Notes: generated by a model not told the origin, from the letters alone. A DNA stretch of 64,000 nucleotides from Belliella calami (GCF_022549695.1 NZ_JAKZGS010000005.1:150027-214026), one strand, 5' to 3'. Shown: positions 48,879 through 60,477, counted from the stretch's first letter. A program made the numbers and translations.

Positions 48879-51800
48879 TTTGTGAATTGCTCTCAAATTA
48901 GTACCTTCCTTAGGGAATCACAGCCTCTATTCATGACTTGATTGATTTTGTGTTGTTGTGAATTGCTTTCAAATTAGTACCTTCCTTAGGGAATCACAGC
49001 CCATAATCATGTGCGTTCAATCCATGTTTTGTTGTGAATTGCTCTCAAATTAGTACCTTCCTTAGGGAATCACAGCAGGAAAAGGAAATAGGGAACAAGA
49101 GATATCGTTGTGAATTGCTCTCAAATTAGTACCTTCCTTAGGGAATCACAGCGCTGAGTTTGTAGCTAACAATGACGCTGTCGTTGTGAATTGCTTTCAA
49201 ATTAGTATCTTCCTTAGGGAATCACAGCTTTGGATGATATTATTTCAAATGATATGACGTTGTGAATTGCTTTCAAATTAGTATCTTCCTTAGGGAATCA
49301 CAGCAGAGGATTTCGAAATTATGAAACTGAGGTAGTTGTGAATTGCTTTCAAATTAGTATCTTCCTTAGGGAATCACAGCACAGCCCTTGCGCTTAGTAA
49401 GTCTCATGCGGTTGTGAATTGCTTTCAAATTAGTATCTTCCTTAGGGAATCACAGCTGGTTAAAAGAAAAGGAGGTTTCCAATGACGTTGTGAATTGCTT
49501 TCAAATTAGTATCTTCCTTAGGGAATCACAGCTACCTGAACTGTATATTAATATTGATTGAAGTTGTGAATTGCTTTCAAATTAGTATCTTCCTTAGGGA
49601 ATCACAGCTTTTAAGTTTATCAATCACCAAACCTTTTTGTTGTGAATTGCTTTCAAATTAGTATCTTCCTTAGGGAATCACAGCGATTGAAATAGACGAT
49701 CTGACGGATAAATAGTTGTGAATTGCTTTCAAATTAGTATCTTCCTTAGGGAATCACAGCAATCCTCTATTTGGCTATCTCTTAAACCCTGTTGTGAATT
49801 GCTTTCAAATTAGTATCTTCCTTAGGGAATCACAGCATCCGAAACATGATTCAGGTTCTTTCTATTGTTGTGAATTGCTTTCAAATTAGTATCTTCCTTA
49901 GGGAATCACAGCTGATTTCTGAGGCAACAGATAAAATAGCAGTTGTGAATTGCTTTCAAATTAGTATCTTCCTTAGGGAATCACAGCAGAATTTGGTTCA
50001 TTGATTGATTTCAAAGTGTTGTGAATTGCTTTCAAATTAGTATCTTCCTTAGGGAATCACAGCTTAAGTCTATGAATGCAGCTGAGCTCAAAGGTTGTGA
50101 ATTGCTTTCAAATTAGTATCTTCCTTAGGGAATCACAGCGTTTCCCAAATATCCGGGATCCTGTTTTATGTTGTGAATTGCTTTCAAATTAGTATCTTCC
50201 TTAGGGAATCACAGCACCTGAAGATGACGAACCTTTACCGTTTTAGTTGTGAATTGCTTTCAAATTAGTATCTTCCTTAGGGAATCACAGCTGAAGTTCT
50301 AAAATTTTGTCCGCCCAAATTGTTGTGAATTGCTTTCAAATTAGTATCTTCCTTAGGGAATCACAGCAATGCGTTGAATAATCATTTAAAGAATTTGGTT
50401 GTGAATTGCTTTCAAATTAGTATCTTCCTTAGGGAATCACAGCGGAATCGTTAAAGGCATCGCACAGGTGATGGTTGTGAATTGCTTTCAAATTAGTATC
50501 TTCCTTAGGGAATCACAGCGTAGAGCTAAATGACGATGGTACCGCTACTGTTGTGAATTGCTTTCAAATTAGTATCTTCCTTAGGGAATCACAGCCTTCG
50601 GGCATTTTGGCAGCTGACACTAGAGTTGTGAATTGCTTTCAAATTAGTATCTTCCTTAGGGAATCACAGCCATCAATGTCGATTATACTCTCCAAGTGGA
50701 GTTGTGAATTGCTTTCAAATTAGTATCTTCCTTAGGGAATCACAGCTTGTGAGCAACTGATAAGTATCTGATACCTGTTGTGAATTGCTTTCAAATTAGT
50801 ATCTTCCTTAGGGAATCACAGCTGCCATATTTATTTCTTCTCTTTGATATGCGTTGTGAATTGCTTTCAAATTAGTATCTTCCTTAGGGAATCACAGCGA
50901 TGTTTCGGGGGATAAATTGGAATGGGTTGTTGTGAATTGCTTTCAAATTAGTATCTTCCTTAGGGAATCACAGCCTACCTATTTGACACAATCAACAAGG
51001 TATTGTTGTGAATTGCTTTCAAATTAGTATCTTCCTTAGGGAATCACAGCTTCAAGTTACTTGCACCATCTGAAGGGTCTGTTGTGAATTGCTTTCAAAT
51101 TAGTATCTTCCTTAGGGAATCACAGCGAAGCTCAGTTATCAGGTGACCACCGAGCGTTGTGAATTGCTTTCAAATTAGTATCTTCCTTAGGGAATCACAG
51201 CAAGTCAACAAAGTAATTAACTTAAAAATAGTTGTGAATTGCTTTCAAATTAGTATCTTCCTTAGGGAATCACAGCATAATTGTTTGTAAACAACACTTT
51301 TCCATCGTTGTGAATTGCTTTCAAATTAGTATCTTCCTTAGGGAATCACAGCAACTAGTCATCCCAACATCTTCTATTTTCAGTTGTGAATTGCTTTCAA
51401 ATTAGTATCTTCCTTAGGGAATCACAGCGTCGTGGCACTTCTGTATGCAATTGCATGTGTTGTGAATTGCTTTCAAATTAGTATCTTCCTTAGGGAATCA
51501 CAGCTGTACAATCTAAAACATGGTAGTTTGAATAGTTGTGAATTGCTTTCAAATTAGTATCTTCCTTAGGGAATCACAGCCCCATTCGCCATTTGATAAT
51601 TCACATTCAAGTTGTGAATTGCTTTCAAATTAGTATCTTCCTTAGGGAATCACAGCATGCAATTGCAGGTTCAAGCGTAGGAACTCGTTGTGAATTGCTT
51701 TCAAATTAGTATCTTCCTTAGGGAATCACAGCTTCTTCTGGAATGTTATCTGTGTTGATTTTGTTGTGAATTGCTTTCAAATTAGTATCTTCCTTAGGGA

Positions 51801-53703
51801 ATCACAGCATTTATTGATATTTATCTTGTTTACTTCCTGTTGTGAATTGCTTTCAAATTAGTATCTTCCTTAGGGAATCACAGCATAGTCGGCTTGTTCG
51901 TCTATTGTTGAAGCGTTGTGAATTGCTTTCAAATTAGTATCTTCCTTAGGGAATCACAGCAAAAGATTAAAATTGAGAAGTGATGAAAGCGTTGTGAATT
52001 GCTTTCAAATTAGTATCTTCCTTAGGGAATCACAGCTTTGAAAAACAGTAAAAGACACAAAAACGTGTTGTGAATTGCTTTCAAATTAGTATCTTCCTTA
52101 GGGAATCACAGCTCGCTGGTTTTGCTTCACTATCTTCACTTGGTTGTGAATTGCTTTCAAATTAGTATCTTCCTTAGGGAATCACAGCACATAGAGCTGT
52201 TTTGTTTAATCGTACACGGTTGTGAATTGCTTTCAAATTAGTATCTTCCTTAGGGAATCACAGCTAATGATCTAAAGCCTCTATTTATTAATTGTTGTGA
52301 ATTGCTTTCAAATTAGTATCTTCCTTAGGGAATCACAGCGGTGACAATTCGATTAGGTTCTCAAAATGGGTTGTGAATTGCTTTCAAATTAGTATCTTCC
52401 TTAGGGAATCACAGCATAGGTATTGACAAACAGCAATGTTTCAAGTTGTGAATTGCTTTCAAATTAGTATCTTCCTTAGGGAATCACAGCAAAGCAAACA
52501 ATTTTAGATATGGTCTTGGGGTTGTGAATTGCTTTCAAATTAGTATCTTCCTTAGGGAATCACAGCCTTGGGCTTTATTTCACCCAAGACCATATCGTTG
52601 TGAATTGCTTTCAAATTAGTATCTTCCTTAGGGAATCACAGCTTATCGTTCTGAACCATAGCCGTATTTTTTGTTGTGAATTGCTTTCAAATTAGTATCT
52701 TCCTTAGGGAATCACAGCATTCTCCATTTTTCGCCAGATCCAACTTTGGTTGTGAATTGCTTTCAAATTAGTATCTTCCTTAGGGAATCACAGCTTGAAA
52801 AAACAAAACCTAATAGATGATAGTGTTGTGAATTGCTTTCAAATTAGTATCTTCCTTAGGGAATCACAGCACAACTTGGAATCACCAAAGAACATTTGGG
52901 TTGTGAATTGCTTTCAAATTAGTATCTTCCTTAGGGAATCACAGCGTGGAAAGGGGGGAGGGCCTGTTTGTCATGGTTGTGAATTGCTTTCAAATTAGTA
53001 TCTTCCTTAGGGAATCACAGCAGGCTAAAGCAATTGAGTCCAAGCCAGAAAGTTGTGAATTGCTTTCAAATTAGTATCTTCCTTAGGGAATCACAGCCTT
53101 CTACGTAGTCAGGATTTGCGATTTCGGTTGTGAATTGCTTTCAAATTAGTATCTTCCTTAGGGAATCACAGCTTGTGTAACCTAAAGACTTTAACATCTT
53201 GAGTTGTGAATTGCTTTCAAATTAGTATCTTCCTTAGGGAATCACAGCGAAATGCCCCTCCGTAAGAAGTGGCTTCCCGTTGTGAATTGCTTTCAAATTA
53301 GTATCTTCCTTAGGGAATCACAGCTACTCCTCTATCAATGCCAAAACCTACGCCGTTGTGAATTGCTTTCAAATTAGTATCTTCCTTAGGGAATCACAGC
53401 TACTTCGACTCAAACACTTTGTTTAGGTTGTTGTGAATTGCTTTCAAATTAGTATCTTCCTTAGGGAATCACAGCTTAAGCACGGCGTGGCAGTTGGATA
53501 TCACAGTTGTGAATTGCTTTCAAATTAGTATCTTCCTTAGGGAATCACAGCAATGACGCCCTTTTGAACAACAATCCTGCTGTTGTGAATTGCTTTCAAA
53601 TTAGTATCTTCCTTAGGGAATCACAGCCCTTTTCGGAAATTACATGTTTGAAGGCGAGTTGTGAATTGCTTTCAAATTAGTATCTTCCTTAGGGAATCAC
53701 AGC
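48879..53703 (+). CRISPR. Type II-C CRISPR array: 64 repeats of 46 bp, 63 spacers of 29-30 bp
   Basis: The repeat begins GTTGTGAATTGCTTTC and ends TTAGGGAATCACAGC; its ends can pair (GTTGTGA / TCACAGC). Spacers are 30 bp, a minority 29. I counted 64 repeat ends, from 48924 to 53703. Repeats 5-64 appear identical. Repeats 1, 3 and 4 have CTC for TTT at positions 13-15 (one base) and ACC for ATC at 25-27; repeat 2 has only the latter; repeat 1 also has T for G at its first base. crRNA sense is +, because the tracrRNA anti-repeat (60488-60511) pairs with the repeat 5' half as read on this strand. The array is therefore convergent with cas9-cas1-cas2. The identity of repeats and the length of the array suggest an active or recently active system. 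Confidence 0.98.
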
Positions 53704-53839
53704 ATACCCCACGTTAAGTGGCTGGTATGCTGTTTTTTAAGGACTTTTTTAGAAATTAAAAAAATGATTGATTTAATGAAATTTATATTCAGATCTGGCA
53801 GGTTTTAAAAACCTGCCAGATCTTCCCTACTTTCCCCAC
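53704..53839. other. Array/cas2 junction (possible leader)
   Basis: 136 bp between the last repeat and the cas2 stop. The first part is AT-rich (53731-53790), followed by a REP-like palindrome. If new spacers enter at the cas2-side end, this would be the integration leader; see the polarity finding. Confidence 0.4.
53791..53823. repeat. REP-like palindrome between cas2 and the CRISPR array
   Basis: A perfect 16-bp inverted repeat (AGATCTGGCAGGTTTT and its complement) around one central base. The CTGGCAGGTTTT core is the same palindrome as the one embedded in the RAYT gene at 55528-55560. It lies 16 bp beyond the cas2 stop and could also act as the cas operon terminator. Confidence 0.8.
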
Positions 53840-55076
<1,237 letters not shown>

Positions 55077-55098
55077 GATTGGTAGGTTTTGGTAGAAG

Positions 55099-55136
55099 TA
55101 AACTTTTCCAAAGTTTTGGAACTTTGGAAAAGTTTA
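55099..55136. repeat. Palindrome between cas1 and the RAYT gene
   Basis: Perfect 17-bp arms (TAAACTTTTCCAAAGTT and complement) around TTGG. It lies between the RAYT stop and the cas1 start, so the RNA hairpin could attenuate transcription into cas1-cas2. It is a second REP-like type, distinct from the CTGGCAGG palindrome. Confidence 0.75.
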
Positions 55137-55145
55137 GCCTTTACC

Positions 55146-55748
55146 CTATTTAAGTTCTTTATTCATCAGCCATTCTTTTTTCATTTCCATCATATTTTTC
55201 ACATGCTCCCAGCCATCAAAGAAATTATTATAATAAGTTCTCTCTAGATTTGAAGGTTTTTCGGGATTCTGATAAGCATGCCAACTTGACCATTTCCAGT
55301 TTGCGTGATCTTTGACAAAACCATGCTTAACTGGATTAAGGTGGATATACAAGAAAGTCTCCTGCCATTGTCTTTCGTCGAGAATGGGAGTTCTTTTAAA
55401 ATGTTCGACAAAAAGGCTTCCTCTTCTTTCGAATCTTTTGTTAAAAGCTTTAGAGTAAGAATTAAAAAAATCGCTAAAAGCTTTGGTGACAGGATTTTTC
55501 GAGGCATGACCGAGCTTGGTAGGAGAAAGACCTGCCAGGTTTTCAAAACCTGGCAGGTCTAAACCTGACTTTACACAGACAAGCAAATGAAAATGATTTG
55601 GCATCAGACAAAAGGCATAGGTATCTACTTTCTCCCCCAAGTACTTAGCATACTGCTGTAAGAAAAAACGATAATTTTCCTCTTCACGGAAGATATTCTC
55701 CGTTCCGTTAGCATGGTTGTAGATATGGTAAGATTGTTCTGGTTCCAT
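55146..55748 (-). CDS. REP-associated tyrosine transposase (RAYT, Y1 transposase family)
   Basis: The 200-residue protein opens EQSYHIYNHANGTENIFREE and carries the HUH motif MPNHFHLLV (His52, His54), a tyrosine in FFNSYSKAFNKRFERRG (Tyr98) as the likely nucleophile, RRGSLFVEHFKRTPI, and LYIHLNPVKHGFV with the conserved IHxNPVxxG block. RAYTs are single-copy IS200/IS605-like HUH enzymes that recognise REP palindromes. Residues about 63-74 (LDLPGFENLAGL) are encoded by a 33-bp perfect palindrome, so the gene carries a REP inside its own frame. It sits between cas9 and cas1 in the same orientation, probably in the same transcript. The gene looks intact. Confidence 0.92.
   Translation of the reverse strand: MEPEQSYHIYNHANGTENIFREEENYRFFLQQYAKYLGEKVDTYAFCLMPNHFHLLVCVKSGLDLPGFENLAGLSPTKLGHASKNPVTKAFSDFFNSYSKAFNKRFERRGSLFVEHFKRTPILDERQWQETFLYIHLNPVKHGFVKDHANWKWSSWHAYQNPEKPSNLERTYYNNFFDGWEHVKNMMEMKKEWLMNKELK
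55528..55560. repeat. REP-like palindrome embedded in the RAYT reading frame
   Basis: 16-bp arms (AGACCTGCCAGGTTTT and its exact complement) around one base. The 33 bp (11 codons) keep the frame. The core CTGCCAGGTTTT is shared with 53791-53823. Confidence 0.9.
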
Positions 55749-55777
55749 TAAGTATTAGTTTTTGGATATTAACTTCT

Positions 55778-55861
55778 CTACATTCCAAAATAATAGTTTT
55801 CCCCTTCATGGAAGTGATTCTCTATTTTGTTGGCATTCTCGTAAATCTGGTAATATGGACC
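55778..55861 (-). pseudogene. Fragment of a second RAYT gene (N-terminal 27 codons)
   Basis: Read on the minus strand from 55861, it encodes GPYYQIYENANKIENHFHEG and a few more residues to a TAG at 55778-55780. This aligns without gaps to the start of the intact RAYT (QSYHIYNHANGTENIFREEE), about half of positions identical, but has no ATG. It lies between the cas9 stop and the intact RAYT start and shows that a diverged second copy once stood here. Confidence 0.75.
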
Positions 55862-55882
55862 TAGTTTAATTTTAATTTGTAG

Positions 55883-58800
55883 CTACTTTATTTTACCAAT
55901 CCTATTCACTTTAATTTTTATGCAAGTCTCTTTAATCATTGTTCCATCAATTCCTCTTTCTGATTTATTTAAAGTGGAAAACTCACATTTATTGACAATG
56001 CTAATGGAAACATCTTGCCTTATAAAAAAACACTGAGTTCCAGAAGAACTTACCATTTTATAAATTCTATCAACTTGGCCTTTTGAAAGATTATTAAAAT
56101 CAATAGTATTTATGTTTTCTTCAAGTTCAGGTACATACACCAATTCATTTGGAGATAAATGGAGCAAGAGTGTATCGCCTTTTTCATTTAAGAGTGGTAC
56201 TGGACGTTGGCCTTGTTTAAGTCTTTCCATTACTATATTAAATGGAATTGTTTCATAACTTCTCTTTCCTTCCTCGTTCACATAAATAGCAAAGAACAAA
56301 TTGGTTCCTTTAGCTGCTTCTACAAACTTGGCTTTTTTGTTCCCTTTATGTCCTATTTGGAACTTATTTCCTTTTGGTTCATAAGTTCTCACTTTATAAA
56401 TAGGTTGATGGAATTTACCTTTATTTAAGATTACAATGTTTCTGTTCATTTCATCAATACCCTCAGGGGTAAATGCTAGCGTTTCAGGATCAATAATTTG
56501 ACCTTTATCATTTTTGATACCTCTATAATTTTCAAGATGATTTAGAAGGATAGTCTGAATTCCAGTATCTGTGATAGATTGAATTTTTTTCTCTGAAAAA
56601 GATGTATCTAAGGAAACTCTAGATGCAGCCAGATCCTTTTCAAAAAAATAAATATCTACTTTGGATACATCTTTTCCTTCAAATTGATATTCTCTGTCTT
56701 TGAAAAATTTAATAAGAAGTTTATTATCATAATTCAGGTTTTTGAGTTCAATTATTTTTTTCTTAAGCTTCTTATTCAGAAGGGCATTGTGATTATCCAA
56801 AGCCAACCTTAAAGCAACGGTTTTAACTTTTCTAAGCTCAATCAAGCCTGATACAGTATCCTTATGTATTGGCTTTCTGATAGCCCAAGCATCACCTTTA
56901 ACTTGTGTGGTCTGAGCCTTTATTGGATTGCCACTCTTATCTTTTCTTAACTTACCTTCTTCATCAAAATAACTTTTGTATTTATTTGAGGTTCTGTTGA
57001 TAACCCTAAGGTTTTGTTTGAAGCTTACAACAACTTTTTCCAAATGTTCTTTTGTTTCAATTGTGAAAGATTCCCAAGGTTTGTGAAAAACCCATTCAAA
57101 ATTTTCAGTTGAATCAGAGTTAGTCTTTTTGTAGCATAACTTATGCTTTAAATCAAATCTCCGTTTCATTTTTTCATCCTTTCCTTTATATCTTTTACCC
57201 AATGCATGCTCATTGTTCAAATAATTAGAATGATCTATTGTCGCACAAGCAATAACAAGGGCATCCAAAGCATGGTGTCTATGATCAATCCTCTTTTTTT
57301 GAAATCCCCTTGCATACTCAATTGGAATAGTCGGTAAGAATTTCTGATGATTTTTATTCCATGCAGTGAAGGCTGTACTTGCCGAAATTTGATTCATCCT
57401 TTCAAACCTCGGAAGGATTAAGTCATTCCAAATATCATTCAAACCCCAATCATGTTTGAGCTCATTGGTGATTTTTCCATTTCCCGGAATAATATGCTTC
57501 GAATTAAACCCAGAGTCATTTTGATTAGACCTTACAATATTTGATAAAATAGAGGTGATATATTTACTTATGTATCTCGTATCATTCAATTGCCTTTCAA
57601 CCATTTTTTCCGGCAATTCATCCATCAATAACTTCCTTTTCTTAGCAGGGTTTTTTGAATAATTTTCTTGGACAAAAGATTTAAATGCGTTTTCAGAAAA
57701 AATCTCAACTTCTTCTCCCATACCTAAAGAAACCCTTTGACCATGGAAATTTTTAATAAATTCAAACCCCATCATTTTATCCTTCAGCTTGTTAACAGCT
57801 GCTTCACAAATGACTTTATTACTCAAACTATCATCAAAAAACCTCGATTGAGGAATTACATGTTCTATTTCATATGCTGAAGTAAAAAGCCTGTTTAAGG
57901 GAATAACTTTACCAGTATATGGTGACATGTATTTCTGTTCCAACCACAATTTGTATCTCTGTAAATCCGCTTTTGATGGCTGCGCCGTTTTACTGATTTT
58001 TAAAATTTCATCTGGAATTTCAATATTGGATTTTAAAACACCTTCCTCATAGATTTTGAGGATTTCTTGCTGCATAGGTGAAAATGGCCTTACATTATCA
58101 ACATCTGGGTCATGTAATAGCTCAGCCAGAAATGCTTTAACCCTAAGATTAGTATTTTCATTCTCTGATATTACTTTTGATAGCCTCTCTCTTTCACTAG
58201 CTGGGTTTTTCATATCCCTACCTAGCTCTATATGTATTTCGTCAAAGAAATCCATGTTACCTTTTCCATATTTAACCCATATATCTTTTACCACTCTAAG
58301 GGTTTCAACAATCACCTGCTCAACAATTGGATTTCTTAATGAATGTTGTTTGAATTCTTTAATGAAACATTCTAATTCTTCACTTGAATTCCATTTAGTG
58401 ATTTCTGAAGCTTCAGAATGCCTACCATAAACTAAGTAATTCACAAACCAAACAGGTAGTCCTTGAAAATCTTCAATAGAAGTAAACTCTTTCGAAAGTT
58501 CTCTGACTTTATCTTTAATTTCTAGATCAAACTCACCGTTCAATATTTTTTCAATCCGTTCTATTGTTAAAGCTTCAATATTTTTTGAATTCCAATTAGA
58601 CCCAAACCTCATTAATGGGAGTAATCTTTTTATTGCTTTAAGTGAATATGCTCCATAATCACTTTTGTAGGGAGGTGTCTTCTTAAAGTTCTCTACAAAA
58701 GACTCAACATCAAGCCCATTTTTCTTTGAAAATGATTTCAGAGCCTTTTCAAATTCTATCTTATCGGTTACAGAATATATTATATGCCATAGTGATTCTT

Positions 58801-60451
58801 CAAATTCAACTGTAAAAATCTCTGAGTTATAGTTTTTAACTTTTTCAAGCCTTTTTAGGATTTCATATCTTGTTGGATTGCAAGGATAAACTTTTGACTC
58901 TCCTTTCTCCACATCATAAACGTAATTCCATTTATAATTGGAACTTTCTTTATTCAAGTCCTTTCCTTTCAATCCTTCTTTTGAAAGAAAGAAAGTCATT
59001 AACCTTTTACAGTCAATTTCTTTTTGGATTATTAAAAAGTTTAAAAGATCCTCAGTTTGATCAAGGTTGCCAAGAAAATTTTCGGTTACATATTTTTCAT
59101 CTTTTATTCTAATAATCCTTAGATTATTAATCCATTGTAACAATCTAAACTCTTGATATAATGGGTGAGATTTTGAAGCTACCTTCAAAGGAGTCACTTT
59201 TTCTAAGCCATCTTCTTTATAAACTCTAGCCTCTAAAGGGCAATTTGATATGGAGGACTTTTGACTTCTTAATGGTCTTTGATAAAATATAATGTCCTCA
59301 ACCAAAAGGTGAATGATATCCTGATTTAGAAGAAGATTTTGCTGTGAGATATTATTCCTATATAGCTCCCGGATACAGTCCGATAAAATTCCTGGATCTG
59401 AAAGTTCGGGATGAAATCGCTTCTGTGATTTTAGAATGACGTTTATTTCCTCTTTATAAAATTTTCTTTCGATAGTTCTGATTAAGTCGCCCTTTATTTT
59501 CTGTTTAGGGTTTGTAAGCAGGTTATCATAGATAAATTCTCCAACCGTCTTTTCAGAATCCTTTATTTCTTTTTCAGTCTTTTTCTTTCTAAGTCCCCAA
59601 TCATCTTCGCTTGGAGCCCGAAAACTTCTTTTTTCATTTCCTTCTTTATCTAATTTCACATTACCATCTTCATCTAGATCTGTTGTCACAATGAAATCTT
59701 TCGATTTATCTAACCAATCATCCATTGGGACTTTACTTGACCTACGATAAACCCAACCATTTTCCAAGGTTAATGAATACCATGTTTCCCCTTTCCTATT
59801 AGGACTATCATCGTCTTTGATTTCTATTACCCTTAAAGAATAGAATTCTTCCAATTTATTAGGCTTCTCCTCTTCATCTTCACCCCTTAACTGATAATAG
59901 CCTCTTTTTTGATTAAAATTTAGTATTAACCAAGCCAACTCTTCTTTTTCTATCTTTTTAGAAAGGGCTTTTTTTCTCAAATAATAAATAGTCCAGTCAT
60001 ACGGGATTTTTTTTCCATCCTCAACAAACTCTGGCTGACTAGATTTAAAATCTGAAAGCATTTCCTCAAACGAATTTTTGAATATGAACTTGTTATCATC
60101 ATATGCTAATTTTGGCTCTGACTCTCCAATAAACTTCCCTAACTTTTCGTGAAAATCTATTTGTTTAGAAAAATGAATAGGTAAAAAGTTTAATATATTT
60201 AATACTCTTAATAGCCTTTCTCTTCTTAGTAAATGTCTTTCTCTGAGCCTTCTAACTCCTCTAAATTTTGTTCTTTCCGCTGTCTGAGATATTGAATTTC
60301 CTTTTTCGAATTCTCCCAAAACATCTTGACTCATAGGGATAATTCTAGACCCCATTCCTAAAATCTTACCTTGCTTTTGTTCAAAATCCTGCTCCACCAA
60401 AGCCCAACCAATAGAGTTAGTTCCCAAATCCAATCCTAAAATCTTTTTCAT
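55883..60451 (-). CDS. cas9: Type II-C CRISPR effector nuclease Cas9 (large Bacteroidota form)
   Basis: The 1522-residue protein is larger than Neisseria or Campylobacter II-C Cas9 but usual for Bacteroidota. RuvC-I has Asp8 in ILGLDLGTNSIGWALVE; the Arg-rich bridge helix follows (GVRRLRERHLLRRERLLRVL, about residues 65-85); RuvC-II has Glu742 in EIHIELGRDM; HNH has the catalytic His864 in YEIEHVIPQSRFFDDSLSNK; RuvC-III has DHRHHALDALVIAC (H1059, D1063). All catalytic residues are present. The C-terminal 350 residues should hold the wedge and PAM-interacting domains. It cleaves DNA guided by crRNA:tracrRNA. The tracrRNA gene lies 36 bp upstream on the other strand. The start is MKKILG, preceded by an A-rich leader. 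Confidence 0.98.
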   Translation of the reverse strand: MKKILGLDLGTNSIGWALVEQDFEQKQGKILGMGSRIIPMSQDVLGEFEKGNSISQTAERTKFRGVRRLRERHLLRRERLLRVLNILNFLPIHFSKQIDFHEKLGKFIGESEPKLAYDDNKFIFKNSFEEMLSDFKSSQPEFVEDGKKIPYDWTIYYLRKKALSKKIEKEELAWLILNFNQKRGYYQLRGEDEEEKPNKLEEFYSLRVIEIKDDDSPNRKGETWYSLTLENGWVYRRSSKVPMDDWLDKSKDFIVTTDLDEDGNVKLDKEGNEKRSFRAPSEDDWGLRKKKTEKEIKDSEKTVGEFIYDNLLTNPKQKIKGDLIRTIERKFYKEEINVILKSQKRFHPELSDPGILSDCIRELYRNNISQQNLLLNQDIIHLLVEDIIFYQRPLRSQKSSISNCPLEARVYKEDGLEKVTPLKVASKSHPLYQEFRLLQWINNLRIIRIKDEKYVTENFLGNLDQTEDLLNFLIIQKEIDCKRLMTFFLSKEGLKGKDLNKESSNYKWNYVYDVEKGESKVYPCNPTRYEILKRLEKVKNYNSEIFTVEFEESLWHIIYSVTDKIEFEKALKSFSKKNGLDVESFVENFKKTPPYKSDYGAYSLKAIKRLLPLMRFGSNWNSKNIEALTIERIEKILNGEFDLEIKDKVRELSKEFTSIEDFQGLPVWFVNYLVYGRHSEASEITKWNSSEELECFIKEFKQHSLRNPIVEQVIVETLRVVKDIWVKYGKGNMDFFDEIHIELGRDMKNPASERERLSKVISENENTNLRVKAFLAELLHDPDVDNVRPFSPMQQEILKIYEEGVLKSNIEIPDEILKISKTAQPSKADLQRYKLWLEQKYMSPYTGKVIPLNRLFTSAYEIEHVIPQSRFFDDSLSNKVICEAAVNKLKDKMMGFEFIKNFHGQRVSLGMGEEVEIFSENAFKSFVQENYSKNPAKKRKLLMDELPEKMVERQLNDTRYISKYITSILSNIVRSNQNDSGFNSKHIIPGNGKITNELKHDWGLNDIWNDLILPRFERMNQISASTAFTAWNKNHQKFLPTIPIEYARGFQKKRIDHRHHALDALVIACATIDHSNYLNNEHALGKRYKGKDEKMKRRFDLKHKLCYKKTNSDSTENFEWVFHKPWESFTIETKEHLEKVVVSFKQNLRVINRTSNKYKSYFDEEGKLRKDKSGNPIKAQTTQVKGDAWAIRKPIHKDTVSGLIELRKVKTVALRLALDNHNALLNKKLKKKIIELKNLNYDNKLLIKFFKDREYQFEGKDVSKVDIYFFEKDLAASRVSLDTSFSEKKIQSITDTGIQTILLNHLENYRGIKNDKGQIIDPETLAFTPEGIDEMNRNIVILNKGKFHQPIYKVRTYEPKGNKFQIGHKGNKKAKFVEAAKGTNLFFAIYVNEEGKRSYETIPFNIVMERLKQGQRPVPLLNEKGDTLLLHLSPNELVYVPELEENINTIDFNNLSKGQVDRIYKMVSSSGTQCFFIRQDVSISIVNKCEFSTLNKSERGIDGTMIKETCIKIKVNRIGKIK

Positions 60452-60477
60452 ATATTTTTATTTTTGAGTTTATCTAC

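Noticed and set aside
48636..48941. 101-codon open frame across the left flank and first repeat of the array
   Set aside because: Low-complexity AT-rich start and an end inside CRISPR repeat 1; no family resemblance.
51429..51686. Spacers 34 and 37 share ATGCAATTGCA, suggesting a common target
   Set aside because: The shared part is mostly a self-complementary decamer and the flanks do not join consistently on either strand; too short to infer overlap.
52795..52998. 67-codon open frame on + strand inside the CRISPR array
   Set aside because: It is made of repeat and spacer sequence (the same translated repeat occurs twice in it) and has no independent support.
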